This document shows positions 45,301 to 56,579 of a DNA stretch of 64,000 bases, piece after piece. The notes below the pieces were generated by a model. It had not been told where the DNA came from, made no database searches, and saw only the letters and a list, made by a program, of their open reading frames with translations. Positions within the stretch are counted from its first letter, which is position 1, and each line of letters opens with the position of its first letter. A program made the position numbers and the translations under genes. The stretch lies in NCBI GenBank assembly GCA_050084985.1, contig JBITNC010000002.1:28210001-28274000 (forward strand), given 5' to 3'. The stretch comes from Nageia nagi (Eukaryota > Pinophyta).

Positions 45301-46321
45301 CAACAATCTAATTAGATTAAAAGTAGCGAGATAAGGAGTAGAGCATTGTAGAAAAACTAGCTTGAATATTCTTCTTTTCTTTGTAGTTCTTTACATTTCT
45401 ATTACTTTTATTCTTTTCTTCTCTTTTTTTTTGTAGCAATCAATTTCTTTGTGACCTTGGATGCCACAATAGTTACAATTACCATAAAAAATTTTCTTAG
45501 GATATGGATTATTTGCTTTGCTTTTTTCATCTTTTTATTTGAAATAGTTATTGTTGCCATTGTTCTTGTTGCTATGATTGTTATTTCTATTATTTCTACT
45601 ATTCTTGTAGCTATAGCCTCTTTTCTCAAACCTTTTGGAGGAAGAAGGATAAGATTTCTTTTGATAGTTGAACTTCTTTATGAAAAGAGTTTTGGTTGGT
45701 CCAAGAGCAACATTATTATCTTTAGGAGAAAAATCAACACCTTATTGTTAAGAGTTTCTTCATGCTTCAAAAGGTGCCTAAAAGGTTATCAAGGGTGAAT
45801 ACTTCTTCAGCATCATCAAGCCTTATTTCCATAATAGTTATAAAGTTTCTAAACTTTGAAGAAAGGCTTTGAAGAATGATGAATACCATGAACTCATCAT
45901 TGATCTAATTGTACTCACAAGTAATAATTTGGGTCCTTAGATCAATGATTTTATTCAAGTAGATGGAAACATTTTCATCTTCCTCTTGACAAGATTGAAG
46001 CAACTTTTAGAGAATGGTAAATATTCTTAAAAAATTTGAATCAAGGTAGATTTGCTTAAGCTTATCCCAAGCTTTCTTCACCAAGGTTGAAGAGAAAATC
46101 ATCAAGAGCATATCATTTAAAATTGTATAGTAAATCATGGAGGTTTCTAACTCATTTTATGTGTTGTAAGACTCTAGTGTCTTCTCATCTATAAGAGGTA
46201 CAAGGTTCTTATTCACTGTTTGCCAAAGTTTTCTTGCCTATAATTCAACTTTCATCCAAGGTTTCCAAATACCAAAGTTAGAACTATCAAGAATGTGTTT
46301 GGGTAAAAAATATTCTCCCAT
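42371..46321 (-). pseudogene. Copia F gag-pol remnant
   Basis: All family domains can be followed from the gag start ATG (46319-46321) to the RNase H end (near 42371), with many stops. Informative codons: the gag position that is TAA in B, C and G is CAA (45868-45870); the integrase catalytic Glu position is AAA (44441-44443); a TGA precedes RNase H (42959-42961). Reverse transcriptase shows YMDD near 43315. A better-kept piece is the integrase C-terminal region at 43977-44297 (NISHLRMFGCEAFSYI). Confidence 0.82.
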
Positions 46322-46324
46322 TTG

Positions 46325-49243
46325 TTACATAAAGATGTGAAATGTAGTTCAATAAATAATATTATGTGTTAAGTTTTAACCAAGTAAATAATACATGTTA
46401 ATTTGAGCACAAAAGACATGCTTGATTTGATTCACAAGTGCAAATATTTTACAACTCAAATATACATCCTATGTATCCAAATACATTTCTTATCTCAAGA
46501 ACTATAAATACAGAGTGACATTGTTGAGGCTTGTTTTCTTATCTAAAAATCAAGCTTTCACCTAGATGCCCACATAAGAGGAGCCCAATTACTACCAATT
46601 CTCAACCAGTTCACCTTGGTCAGTATTATACTTTCTCATAAGAAGAAGTACCTACTATTTTCCAAGGTTATGATGTTTATTGGATTGACCAAATTATTAA
46701 TCTTGATTAGGTTTTAAGTTGTCATCTTAGGTTATCAGGATAATATTTGAATAGATGTGCAGACATGTGGTATCACTACGCATATGGTTGTCCATCTATT
46801 GGAGTTATATCCAGACCAATAGAGGACTTAGAGGCAATTGATAAGTATGAACTTTTCACCACTTAGATCATTAGATTTAAAGCCTCCAATCCACCTATCG
46901 TCACCTCATGGCTCCCTAAATAAGTCATGTTGTGGAATGTACATACAAATGTGTTCATTTTAAGGGGTTTCTCATATCAATGTTTGCATTTTTATTTGCA
47001 TAAGCAAATAAAGCAAAAAGCAAAATATAAAATAAAAGAATATCATCCATTTAAAAATTGAAATCTAAATGTTCAATGGGTTTTATTTACCAACCCCTAA
47101 AGGATATCTTTATATTATTCCTAATTTTGCACAAGTTCATTTTGCATAAAGATGTAAATTGTATCATAACTTAAGATTTTAAATAATACACATATATTAT
47201 TTGATTTAAAAATTGAATTCTTATGTATCCAACTTAAAAAATTATATCCTAAGCATGTATCATGCTTAACTTAAAAAAAATTAAGTACTAATCATAAGAA
47301 TGCATCATTTAAGCATAATCACACATAAGTATGCATTATCTTATTACTTTGCATAAGAAATTTGTTAATTCTAAAATGCAATCATTTCAAAAAATAATTA
47401 AGTAAAATATCCATAAAGTTTCCCCCTTTTTCACTTAAAAATCATGATCCCTAAAAAATATTATTAAGGCTAAAAAAACTACCTCTCTAAGTTGCTTTTG
47501 TTTTATTAAGCCTATAAAATACTTTCAAAGTATTAAAAAATAACCTTAGTATACTAAAGTATTTGAAAATAACACTTTAAAAAATAACTTAGTACTTAAA
47601 AAAGTATACTTTAGAGGTATTAAAAAATGTGAACACTATTTTACCATCATATGCACAATAAATTTTCTCCTATTTTTAAGAGTAATAAGTAAAAAATGTC
47701 AATAAAGCATTTATTTTGGAGTAAACTCATTACAAGAATTTAATGCTTTTAGGTTTTACTCTTACTCAAACAAAAAAGGTACTTTTACCTCTACATAGAA
47801 TAATGACAAGCAATTTAATTTTGAAGTTAGGAGTTTACTCTAACTCAAACAAAAAAGGTACTTTTATTCCATGCCTAAATGATGGCAGGTTATTGATGGC
47901 AAGATTAAATTTGTAGTACTTAGTAAGAAACTAAAGTTGGTAGGTGCAAAATTTAAAAAAAAAAGGTGCCTCCCTCTTAAATTTATGAGAAACTGTGTAA
48001 GCAATTAAAAAAAAAAGGTATTTAATGATATTGCCAAAAAGAAAGAGCAACATAGGTTTATTTTTGTTTAGAAAAAAAAGGAGATAATAGCTGCCACCCA
48101 AACCTATAGCGGAGCAACCACCACCAAGTAGGAGTGGAGAGGTTGAGCGAGTGGTCGAGAAGCATGAGGGTCATGTGAAGAAAAAAAGGAGATAGGCATG
48201 AGAATTTTGCATTTTGAGAGGGAAAAAATGAGCAAGATAACATCGATATTTTACCTTAAAATATCCAAGCACAGAAGATTTAAAGGGGCTTAACCAAGTG
48301 GAGAAGGGGCGAGCGATGGATAAAAGGGATGGAGGGGATAGAGAAAAAATAGTCATAGATATGGATGGAGACAGGGTGTTGAATTATGGGGATATGATTA
48401 GATTGAGCCCTAATTTAATGATGGAGGCTAAGAATTGGTTGGAAATGGCCCTTGAGAAAAAAATAAAAATAGTCACATGGAGGCTAAGAAATGGTTGTAA
48501 GTGGCTACTAAGGTGGCTGAGGAAGGGAGCAGGTGGAGGTTATGGTAGGCATAACCAAGGGGGGATGAGGTGGATACAATGTGGAGGAGAGAGGTTGCCA
48601 CTGCCATAGCTCTCTTTTTACCCTTTTTTATTATTATAACTTAAAAGGAAAAATTTAGTTTTCCTTCCCATATATTTTGTAATGAAAATAGTACAAGGAA
48701 TATATTTACAATATTTTGAGTTCTCTTAAAAAATAAGCCTCCCTAATTTTGAAATGAAAAAATAAAGAAGGAAAAAATGTAGTAAAGTGAAGTTACTTCA
48801 TTTTTTTGTGTTAGGATCAAAATAGTTGAAGTAACAATTTGTAGAATACAACTATTTAGATAAGAGAGCTAAGGTAAGCAAAAACTATAATATATAAGCT
48901 TTTCATAAAAATTGCATATAATTTTTGAAGAAAAAAAATGTAGTATATTTTTACTCAAATTCATAATAAAACCTTCAAAAAACAATTAAGGATATGCAAA
49001 ATTATAGCAATAGGCAATCTTAAAAATTGCAACTAATAATAAGACATGTTAGATTAAAAAATACAACAATAGATTGCCTAGTTTGTCATAAATAAGGACT
49101 ACCACAACACAAAATATATTAGTAACATAATGCAATAATCTATAAGATAACCAAAGGAGGAGGTAAATTATACCTTATATTAGTTTTACCTCACCAATGG
49201 AGATTACCAAGATGTAGTTTTCACATGAAGCTTTGATATCAAA
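46325..49243 (-). other. Long 5' leader of copia F
   Basis: Conserved block at 46540-47110, AT-rich middle, a purine-rich stretch (48050-48620) different from the equivalent place in B and C, and a conserved end (49140-49205). The primer site near 49231-49242 is decayed. Confidence 0.7.
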
Positions 49244-49586
49244 TGAAAGAATTGAATAATAACATGAACAACTCTAAACTCTCTAGATCATATGAAAGCT
49301 CACAAATCTCATCTAACAAACTCACAAAGCAATCTCACAACACAACACAAGATGTAAGTGGTTCCTCCAACTAGGAGTACATCCACTAATTAGATCTTTA
49401 CTTTAATCACAAATATAACTCTCTTACAATCCTCCTAATCTTAACTCCTAAGCACTATCCTATAGCATAACTTTACTCTACAATTGGTGTGTGATCACAA
49501 AGAGGGAGCCTTCTATTTATAGGCCAAAATCTCTCTTTGAATCACCCTTTTATCCAATGTCCAAAAGCATGACATGCACATCCTTT
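49244..49586 (-). repeat. Truncated 5' LTR of copia F
   Basis: Aligns with the first 343 bp (plus orientation) of 41152-41651 and stops abruptly at tcctttt, where the LTR of G begins in opposite orientation. Confidence 0.85.
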
Positions 49587-50079
49587 TGTTGGAATGTATA
49601 ATGCATTATTGTAAAGGTTTGTATTAAATATTCTATGTAAATTCACTAATACTTAAGGGTATCATTTTATATGTTAAGTATTTAAGTGAATATGATAATG
49701 TAACTTATCCTACACTCCATGTCATGAGCATGCCCCTTAGGTAAAAGGATGTGCATGTAATGCTTTTGTACATTGGATAAAAGGGTGATCCAAAGAGGGA
49801 TTTTGGCCTATAAATAGAAGGCTCTCTCTTTGTGATCACACATCAATTATGGAGTAAATTTATGCTATATGATAGTGGTTAGGAGAAAAGATTAGGAGGA
49901 TTGTAAGAGAGTTGTATTTGTGATTGAAGTAAAGATCTAGTTAGTGGTTGTACTCTTAGTTGGAGGAACCACTTACATCTTGTGTTGTGAGATTGTTTTG
50001 TGAGTTTCTTAGATGTAATTGTGAGCTTTCATATGATCTTGGTTGATTAGAAATTATCTTGTGAGTGTTAGTTCCTTCA
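49587..50079 (+). repeat. 5' LTR of copia G
   Basis: About 493 bp, tgttggaatgtataatgcat to gttccttca, with cctataaatagaaggctc near 49807-49824. The following tttatataagagct (50080-50095) looks like a decayed primer site. Confidence 0.85.
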
Positions 50080-50095
50080 AATTTATATAAGAGCT

Positions 50096-53000
50096 ACTTA
50101 GAGGCTCCTCTTCATATCCTTGGTTTTGAGACTCTTCATCTTCAACTTGGAGGTTCTCATTCTTTATCCTTCACTCCCATTATGAGGTAAAAGTGATTCA
50201 TGGTATAATATTACTTCTCTTTATCTTAGATTAATAACATATTTTATGTTAAGTTAGCCCTTGTTTATGACAAAATTTACTTAAAGTAACAAGATAGTTT
50301 GATACTAACATGCTTTATTGTTAGTTGCATTTTTTTTTAAATTGCTATTAAATTGCATATCCAAAAAGGAGAGTTAGCATACAAAAAATTGCAATTTAAA
50401 AAATTAATAATAATATGCAAAATAATTATATTACATGACTATAATTTTTTTCATCCCCTTTACAAAAGATACATATATATTTGAAAATAAGGGTATATTG
50501 TATTTTACAAAAAAAAAAAAAAACATTATTCCTCCAAGAAAAATCATTTTTTCTTTAACCTTTGTATTGGGTAGAATTCTTTTTCAAAATAAAGGGGTTC
50601 TCGCATGGCTGGTAGCCATCATCATGGTCAATCTTCCTCCTCCATGCTCACAATACTGGCAGCCATCATCATGGTCATTTTTCCTCCTCCATGCTCATGA
50701 GACTGGCAGCCATCATCCTCTTCTCTATCCTTTTTTTTTATAGCTATTCTACACATTAAGGAAGAGATGGTCTCTGAATGTGGTTTATGATTGCGATCCA
50801 TACATAGAGATGTAGAACAAAAACTCCTCATAACCATATACCTTTTGTTGGTTTCCTTGCAGTCTGTCTTCCTTCACTAAGTCCTCATGTCTGGTTGGTG
50901 TAACTCTATCACCTTGCACAGCAATTATTTTTCCTTTTCAACCTCATTTGAGCTTCAATGGTGCCCTTGGTTCCTCATGGCCCCATTTCACCCTTGCACT
51001 TATTTTTGTTATGAGGTCCATCAATGTTGTTCTTCCTACATCCTTTAGGTGAGTCTCTTAGATGTAATCAGAGCAATAATTGTGTGTAGATAATCAATAG
51101 AGATGCTCTGAATCTATGCTCTCTTCTCTTCTTTTCTCCATGTTTTAGGTGGTCTTTCACTATTTTAGCATGGTTGGGTTTGTTTGGGGTCAACTTGTTG
51201 GTTGGATACATGTTAGAGCTACAAGGTCTTGCCACTCTTTGTTTGAAACCATGTTGTCCCATTCTGCATCTCCTCTCTTAGCTACCCTCTACCTCGCTAA
51301 CTGATGGCCACCTCTACCTTCACTCATGATCACCTTTGTTTATGTCCCTACAGTCATCCATCACTTGTGGCCTTGCTATCCTCCATCTCTCGTTCCCTCG
51401 CAGCTCATCGGGCTCTTTATCACCTCTCGTGTGGACTATTTTATGCATGACTCTATTGTTTGACCATGTCCTATTTGCATCACTTAGGACCATGCACAAC
51501 TTAGCCCCCTCTCTATAACTAGCTCTATCGTATCTCCTCTTCTCGCATTCCTTGACACCCTCCTCAAACCCTTCGCAGTTCCACTATCTTCGTGCAGACT
51601 CCTCCTATGCCCTCTCATCCAGTCCTCCCACTACCGAGTATGTTTATTTTGGTTGCTAGTAATATAGATATCCCCTTCTTATGGGTTGGATAGGATAGCT
51701 TAAAAAAAAAAAAAACTCTCCTTGCTTGGCTTCATAGGATGGTATGATAACAATCCTTCCATAAATAATCCACTTGATAGAATATGCCCCCTCATATCTC
51801 CCTCATGAAGGTGTATTGTGTGGAGCAAAGATCAAAGGCATTTGTTGCACCTCACACATTTTTTTCTCCTCTTCATGTAGCTCATAAAATTTAAAATCTC
51901 CTTCCTTTAATTTCATTTGGTAGGGTGTGCTAGGCTAGTGTCCATATGCCTTTTTTTATTATTTATTAGTGGGAGTACTCATAATTTTTTTTTATTGCCT
52001 TCCTTAAATTTTTGCTTGTCAAACAAACCTTTTCCCATCATAATGAGTTAAGTGCATTTATTTCCAGCATTTAATATCTTGGAATATTTTTCTCTTGTTC
52101 AACAAGTTTAGACCCATAAAAGTGTTCTTTTTTCCTTATCAAGTTCAAGTCATCATGGCATGCCTTAATGAGTCTATCTTAAAGTGAAGTAAGGGAAAAC
52201 TCTAAGCTTTAAATATCTTACAAGTAGATAAGTAATCTTCTTTTCAACATTCAATGCTTTGTTTGAAAGTATGTATAACATCATTATTTGAAGTAGAGGA
52301 TTATTACTTGTTTAGTTTGTTTTTTGATACCCTTTAAAAGCAATTTTTTATTTTGTTAAAATGGAGGAAATTTTGCATTGTGGCATTTTTTTAAAAGCAA
52401 ATTGTTTAAAGTATAAACTTGGCATGCTTTAAAATAAAAATATACCTTATTGAATAACATAGTGTTATTTTCTTAAGAGGGATATTTTTTTTGCATAATT
52501 CTTAGCATTTTTAGGCAAAATATTTTTTTTTAGTGTCTATTGAATGGGGGCATCTTAAAATATTTTTTAAGTAAACAAGGGGAAATTTTATGTTTTACTT
52601 AAAAACAAATTATATATATATATATATATAAAGATTGTTTTTATGCATATTACTTAAATTTTTTAAGTTAAAGAAATGATGCATGCTTATGCCTCTTGGA
52701 TGTTTGCCTTTAAAGCCTTTATTAATGGACTAGTTCTTTGCAAGAATGATGCATGTAGGAAATGATGCATGTTTAATTAAAATGTTTAAGCTATGGGAAT
52801 AATGCATACTTATTACTTAATTTTTTTTTTTTAATTATGATGCATTTTATGACTCATTTTTTTTAATTCCTTATGCAAAGTATGGAATGAACTTGAGCAA
52901 ATAAGGAATGATGTAAAGATGTCCTTTAAGGGTTGGTAAACAAAATCCATTGGACTCTTAGGTTTCAAATTGCAAATGGATGATTTATTATGCTTTTAAC

Positions 53001-53308
53001 TTTATATTTTATACTTTTGCTTTATTTACTTATGCAAAATCATAAACATTGAAATGAGAAACCCCTTAAAATGACCACATCTACATGTACATTTTGCAAC
53101 ATGATTTGTTCGAGGAGCCATGACGTGAGGATAGGCAAACTGGAGCCTTTAAGTTCGATAATCCAAGTGGTGCAAAGTTTGTGCTTCTTAATTGCCTCTA
53201 AGTCCTCTATTGATCTAGATTTAATTCTAATAGGTGGACAGGTATATGTGTAATGATATCACATATCTACATATCCATTTAGGGATTATCCTGATAACCT
53301 AGAAGGAT
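50096..53308 (+). other. Leader of copia G, first copy
   Basis: Contains a C/T-rich stretch (50590-51640) with two and a half 47-bp repeats (50612-50722) and an A-run at about 51698, neither found in other copies, then the conserved leader block (52920-53308). Confidence 0.65.
50612..50722 (+). repeat. 47-bp tandem repeat in leader of G
   Basis: Units start at 50612, 50659 and 50706 (gcagccatcatcatggtca). The third is partial. Confidence 0.85.
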
Positions 53309-54222
53309 AATCAATTGGCCATTTCTTTGGCTAAGAATCCAAAGTTCCATCAAATAACAAAACTTGTGAAAATCCATGCCCATTTTATCAGAGAGAAGGT
53401 TCTTGACATACACATGGAGTATTATCCATCCACCTTGAACTTTGCTAATTTGTTAACCAAGCCCCTCTTAGAAGCTCAGTTTTGTAAGCTTAGGGATGTT
53501 GTAGTGTTGGTGAAGTTGCCTTTAAGGGAGAGTGAAGTTTGAATTCTTATGTTGAATTCATGTTTGTGATGAAAACTTCACTCTAAGGAGGATTTTATGC
53601 TCTATAATGTTGATTTTATTGTACACCTTCATGGTAAGTTTGCTCTGCATGAAGAACTTGTTGTACAAATTGGCCAATCTAGCACTATTTAGTTATCCAT
53701 GTGTGAGGAACTCTTATGTGTCTTTTGGCTCTATTCAGTTATCCATATGTGAGGAACTTGTATGTGCATACTCTATTTTTGGTTAATCTAGCACTGTTCA
53801 GTTATCCATGTGGGAGGAACTCTTATGTATCTTTTGGCATTATTCAATTATCCATATGAGAGAAACTCGTATGTGCATGCTCTATTTTGTAATGATAATC
53901 AACACATGTTTTATATACAACAAGTGACTATAAGTTTTTGGCATGGCATCTTTGTGATGACTTATAGTGCACCATTGATCAGTTTATGATGGCATTTGTG
54001 TGATTCATCTATCCTTGTTGATATGAATATGATGCATCTAATCGATCTTGCTATTTGAGCTACTTATGACTTGTAGGTTCTTTTGATATTATAGGTTACT
54101 TACCTTAGGTATGCAGGCTCTTAGAGACTCTTTATGACTTCTAGTTGGATGACTAATTCATGTACATTAAAATCAGTTGTAGTTAATGATTGTATTTGGC
54201 AAAGTAGTGAGTCTCAAACTAG
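53309..54222 (+). pseudogene. Displaced RNase H end and 3' untranslated region in G
   Basis: 53315-53542 encodes the RNase H C-terminus (LAKNPKFHQ, HAHFIREKVL, LTKPLLEAQFCKLR, ending ESEV and TGA). It is followed by the 46-bp-type repeats and downstream sequence up to gagtctcaaactag. This belongs just before a 3' LTR but here lies upstream of gag. It is not identical to the proper copy at 59070-60000, so it may come from another family member. Confidence 0.85.
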
Positions 54223-54680
54223 ATAACCTAGTGATACCACATATCTACATGTCCATTCAAGGATTATCCTGATTTCTTCTCCTAAGGATAATAACGTTGC
54301 CCTTGGTGCAACCAAAACTCCTTTTAAGAAGAAGTTAAATTATCAAAAAAAATCTTATCCTTCTTCCTCCAAAAGGTTTGAAAAAAGAGGTAATGGCTAC
54401 AATAGAAATAGAAATAATAAGAATAATAAAAATAATAACCACAACAATAGGAATAATGATAATAATAATCATTTCAAGCAAAGATATGGAAAAAGCAAAG
54501 CAAACACTTCTTATTCTAAAAAAAGGTTTGATGGTAATTGTAACTATTATCGCATTCAAGGTCACAAAGAAATTGATTGCTACAAAAAGAAAAGAGAGAA
54601 AAAGAATAAAGGTAATGAAAATATAAAGAAATACAAAGGAAAAAAGAATATTCATGCTAGTTTTGCTGCAACACTCTACT
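54223..54680 (+). pseudogene. Displaced leader snippet and gag nucleocapsid segment in G
   Basis: 54223-54272 repeats a piece of the leader block (gataccacatatctacatgt, then ggattatcctga). 54273-54680 encodes the gag C-terminal part: ATKTPFKKK, an Asn-rich stretch, and a decayed zinc knuckle (CNYYRIQGHKEIDC). It is a second, diverged copy of 55990-56400. Confidence 0.82.
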
Positions 54681-55414
54681 CCATGTTTATCTTTTTTTAT
54701 TTTATATTTCGTACTTTGATTTATTTTCTTATGCAAACAAAAATGCCAACATTAAAATGAGAAATCCTCTAAAATGAACACATCCACACATACATTTCGC
54801 AACATGACTTATTTAGGGAGCCATGAGGTGAGGACAAGTAGATTGTAGCCTTTAAATTTGATGATCCAAATGGTGAAAAGTTCATACTTTTTAATTACCT
54901 CTAAGTCCTCTGTTGGCCTAGACATAACTCTATTAGATGGATAGGCATATGTGTAGTGATACCATATGTCTACACGTCCATTCAGAGATTATCTTGGTAA
55001 CCTAGAAGGAAACCTTGAAACCTAATCAAGATTAATAATTTGGTTGATCTAATAAATATCAAAACCTTGGAAAATAGCTAGTACTTCTCTTTATGAGAGT
55101 ATATTGTTACCTAAATGGAACTAGTTGAGGATTGGTAGGACCTGGGCTCCTCTTGTGTGGGCATCTAGGTGAAGGTCTAATTTTTGATAAGAAAATAAGC
55201 CTCAACAATATCGCTCTACATCTAGGATTCTTAAGATGAGAAATGTATTTAGGTAAATGAGTTATTATTTGAATTGTAAAATATTTGCACTTATGAATCA
55301 AATAAAGCATGTATTTAGTTTTAAATATAACATGTATTATTTACTTGATTAAAATTTAACATTTAATATTATTTATAAAATCACATGCTTATTATTTCAC
55401 ATTCTTATGTAGTA
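54681..55414 (+). other. Leader block of copia G, second copy
   Basis: Repeats the 3' half of the leader (compare 52980-53308) and continues with the part that normally precedes gag. Confidence 0.8.
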
Positions 55415-56500
55415 ATGAGAGAATCTTTTTTACCCAAACATATTCTTGATGGATCCAACTATGGAATTTGAGAACCTTAGATGAGAGCTAAATTGCAGGT
55501 AAGAATGTTTTGACAAATAGTGAATGAGAACCTTGTACCTCCTATATAGGAGAAGGCACTAGAGACTTACAACACAAAGAATGAGTTACCAACCTCCATG
55601 ATTTACCATGCAGTATCAGATAATATGCTCTTGATGATTTATTCTTTAACATTGGTAAAGAAAGTATGGGATAAGTTAAAGCAAATCTACCTTGGTTCAA
55701 ATTTTTTAAGAAGATTTACCATACTCCAAAAGTTGTTTCAATCTCATCAAGGGAAAAATGAAAATATGGCTATCTACTTAAACAAAATCATTGATATAAA
55801 GACACAACTTGTTACTTGTGCGTGCAAGTGGATCAATGATGACTTCATGATTTTCATCATTCTTTAAAGCCTCTCTTCAAAGTTTGAAAACTTTATGATA
55901 GTTATGGAAATAAGGCTTGATGATGAAAAAGAAATCTTCTCCTTTGAAAACTTTTCAAGGCACTTATTGAAGCATGAGAAAACCCTTAACAATAAAGTGT
56001 TAATTTCTTCTCCTAAAGATAATAACATTGGTCTTGGAGCAACCAAAACTTTTTTCAAGAAGAAGTTCAACCATCAAAGAAAATCTTATCCTTCTTCCTC
56101 CAAAAGATTTGAGAAAAGTAGTGGCTACAATAGTAGTAGGAACAATAGAAATAACAATGATAGCAGTAGGAATAGCAGCAATAATAATCATTTCAAACAA
56201 AAAGATAGAAAAGGCAAAGTAAACACTTCTTATCCTAAGAAAAAGTTTGATGGCAATTGTAACTATTATGACATTTAAGGTTACAAAGAAATTGATTGCT
56301 ACAAAAAGAAAAGAGAGAAAAAGAAAAAAGGCAATGGAAATGTAAAGAATTACAAAAGAAAAAAAAATATTCATGCTAATTTTTTTGTAATATTCTACTC
56401 CTTGTCTCGTTCTTTTTCATCTAAATGGATTGTTGACTCTGGTTGCACTAATCACCAATGCTTTGAAAAAGAAAAGTTTAAGAACTTTTACAATATAAAA
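55415..56500 (+). pseudogene. gag: Copia G gag and protease, interrupted
   Basis: Gag starts at ATG 55415-55417 (family motif FLPKHILDG follows), with early stops. The well-kept part is 55598-55867 (VWDKLKQIYLGSNFLRRFTI to FMIFIIL), ending in TAA at 55865-55867. The same frame resumes (MEIRLDDEKEIFSFENF) through an Asn/Ser-rich stretch, a zinc knuckle lacking its second Cys (CNYYDI), and the protease site WIVDSGCTNH at 56426-56455. Confidence 0.82.
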
Positions 56501-56579
56501 AGGATGCCACTTTGATAGGAGGTAACGCTACCCTTGAAGTCCAAGGAATTAGGAGTGTGCTAATTCATAAAAAGGTTTT

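Larger units (their letters stand above)
41152..49586 (-). mobile_element. Ty1-copia element F, 5' LTR truncated
   Basis: Same family as B, C, E and G. 3' LTR 41152-41651, polypurine tract, full set of decayed genes, leader of about 2.9 kb, and a 5' LTR of which only 343 bp (49244-49586) remain before element G begins. No target duplication can be tested. Confidence 0.85.

Noticed and set aside
45451-45798. Hydrophobic 115-codon frame, membrane-protein-like
   Set aside because: It is the complement of the Asn/Lys-rich gag nucleocapsid region; similar shadows occur opposite gag in C and G (17081-17269, 54335-54736, 56000-56374).
48298-48609. 103-codon frame in the leader of F
   Set aside because: Antisense to F, low complexity (Gly, Arg, Trp from a purine-rich run), no homology recognised.
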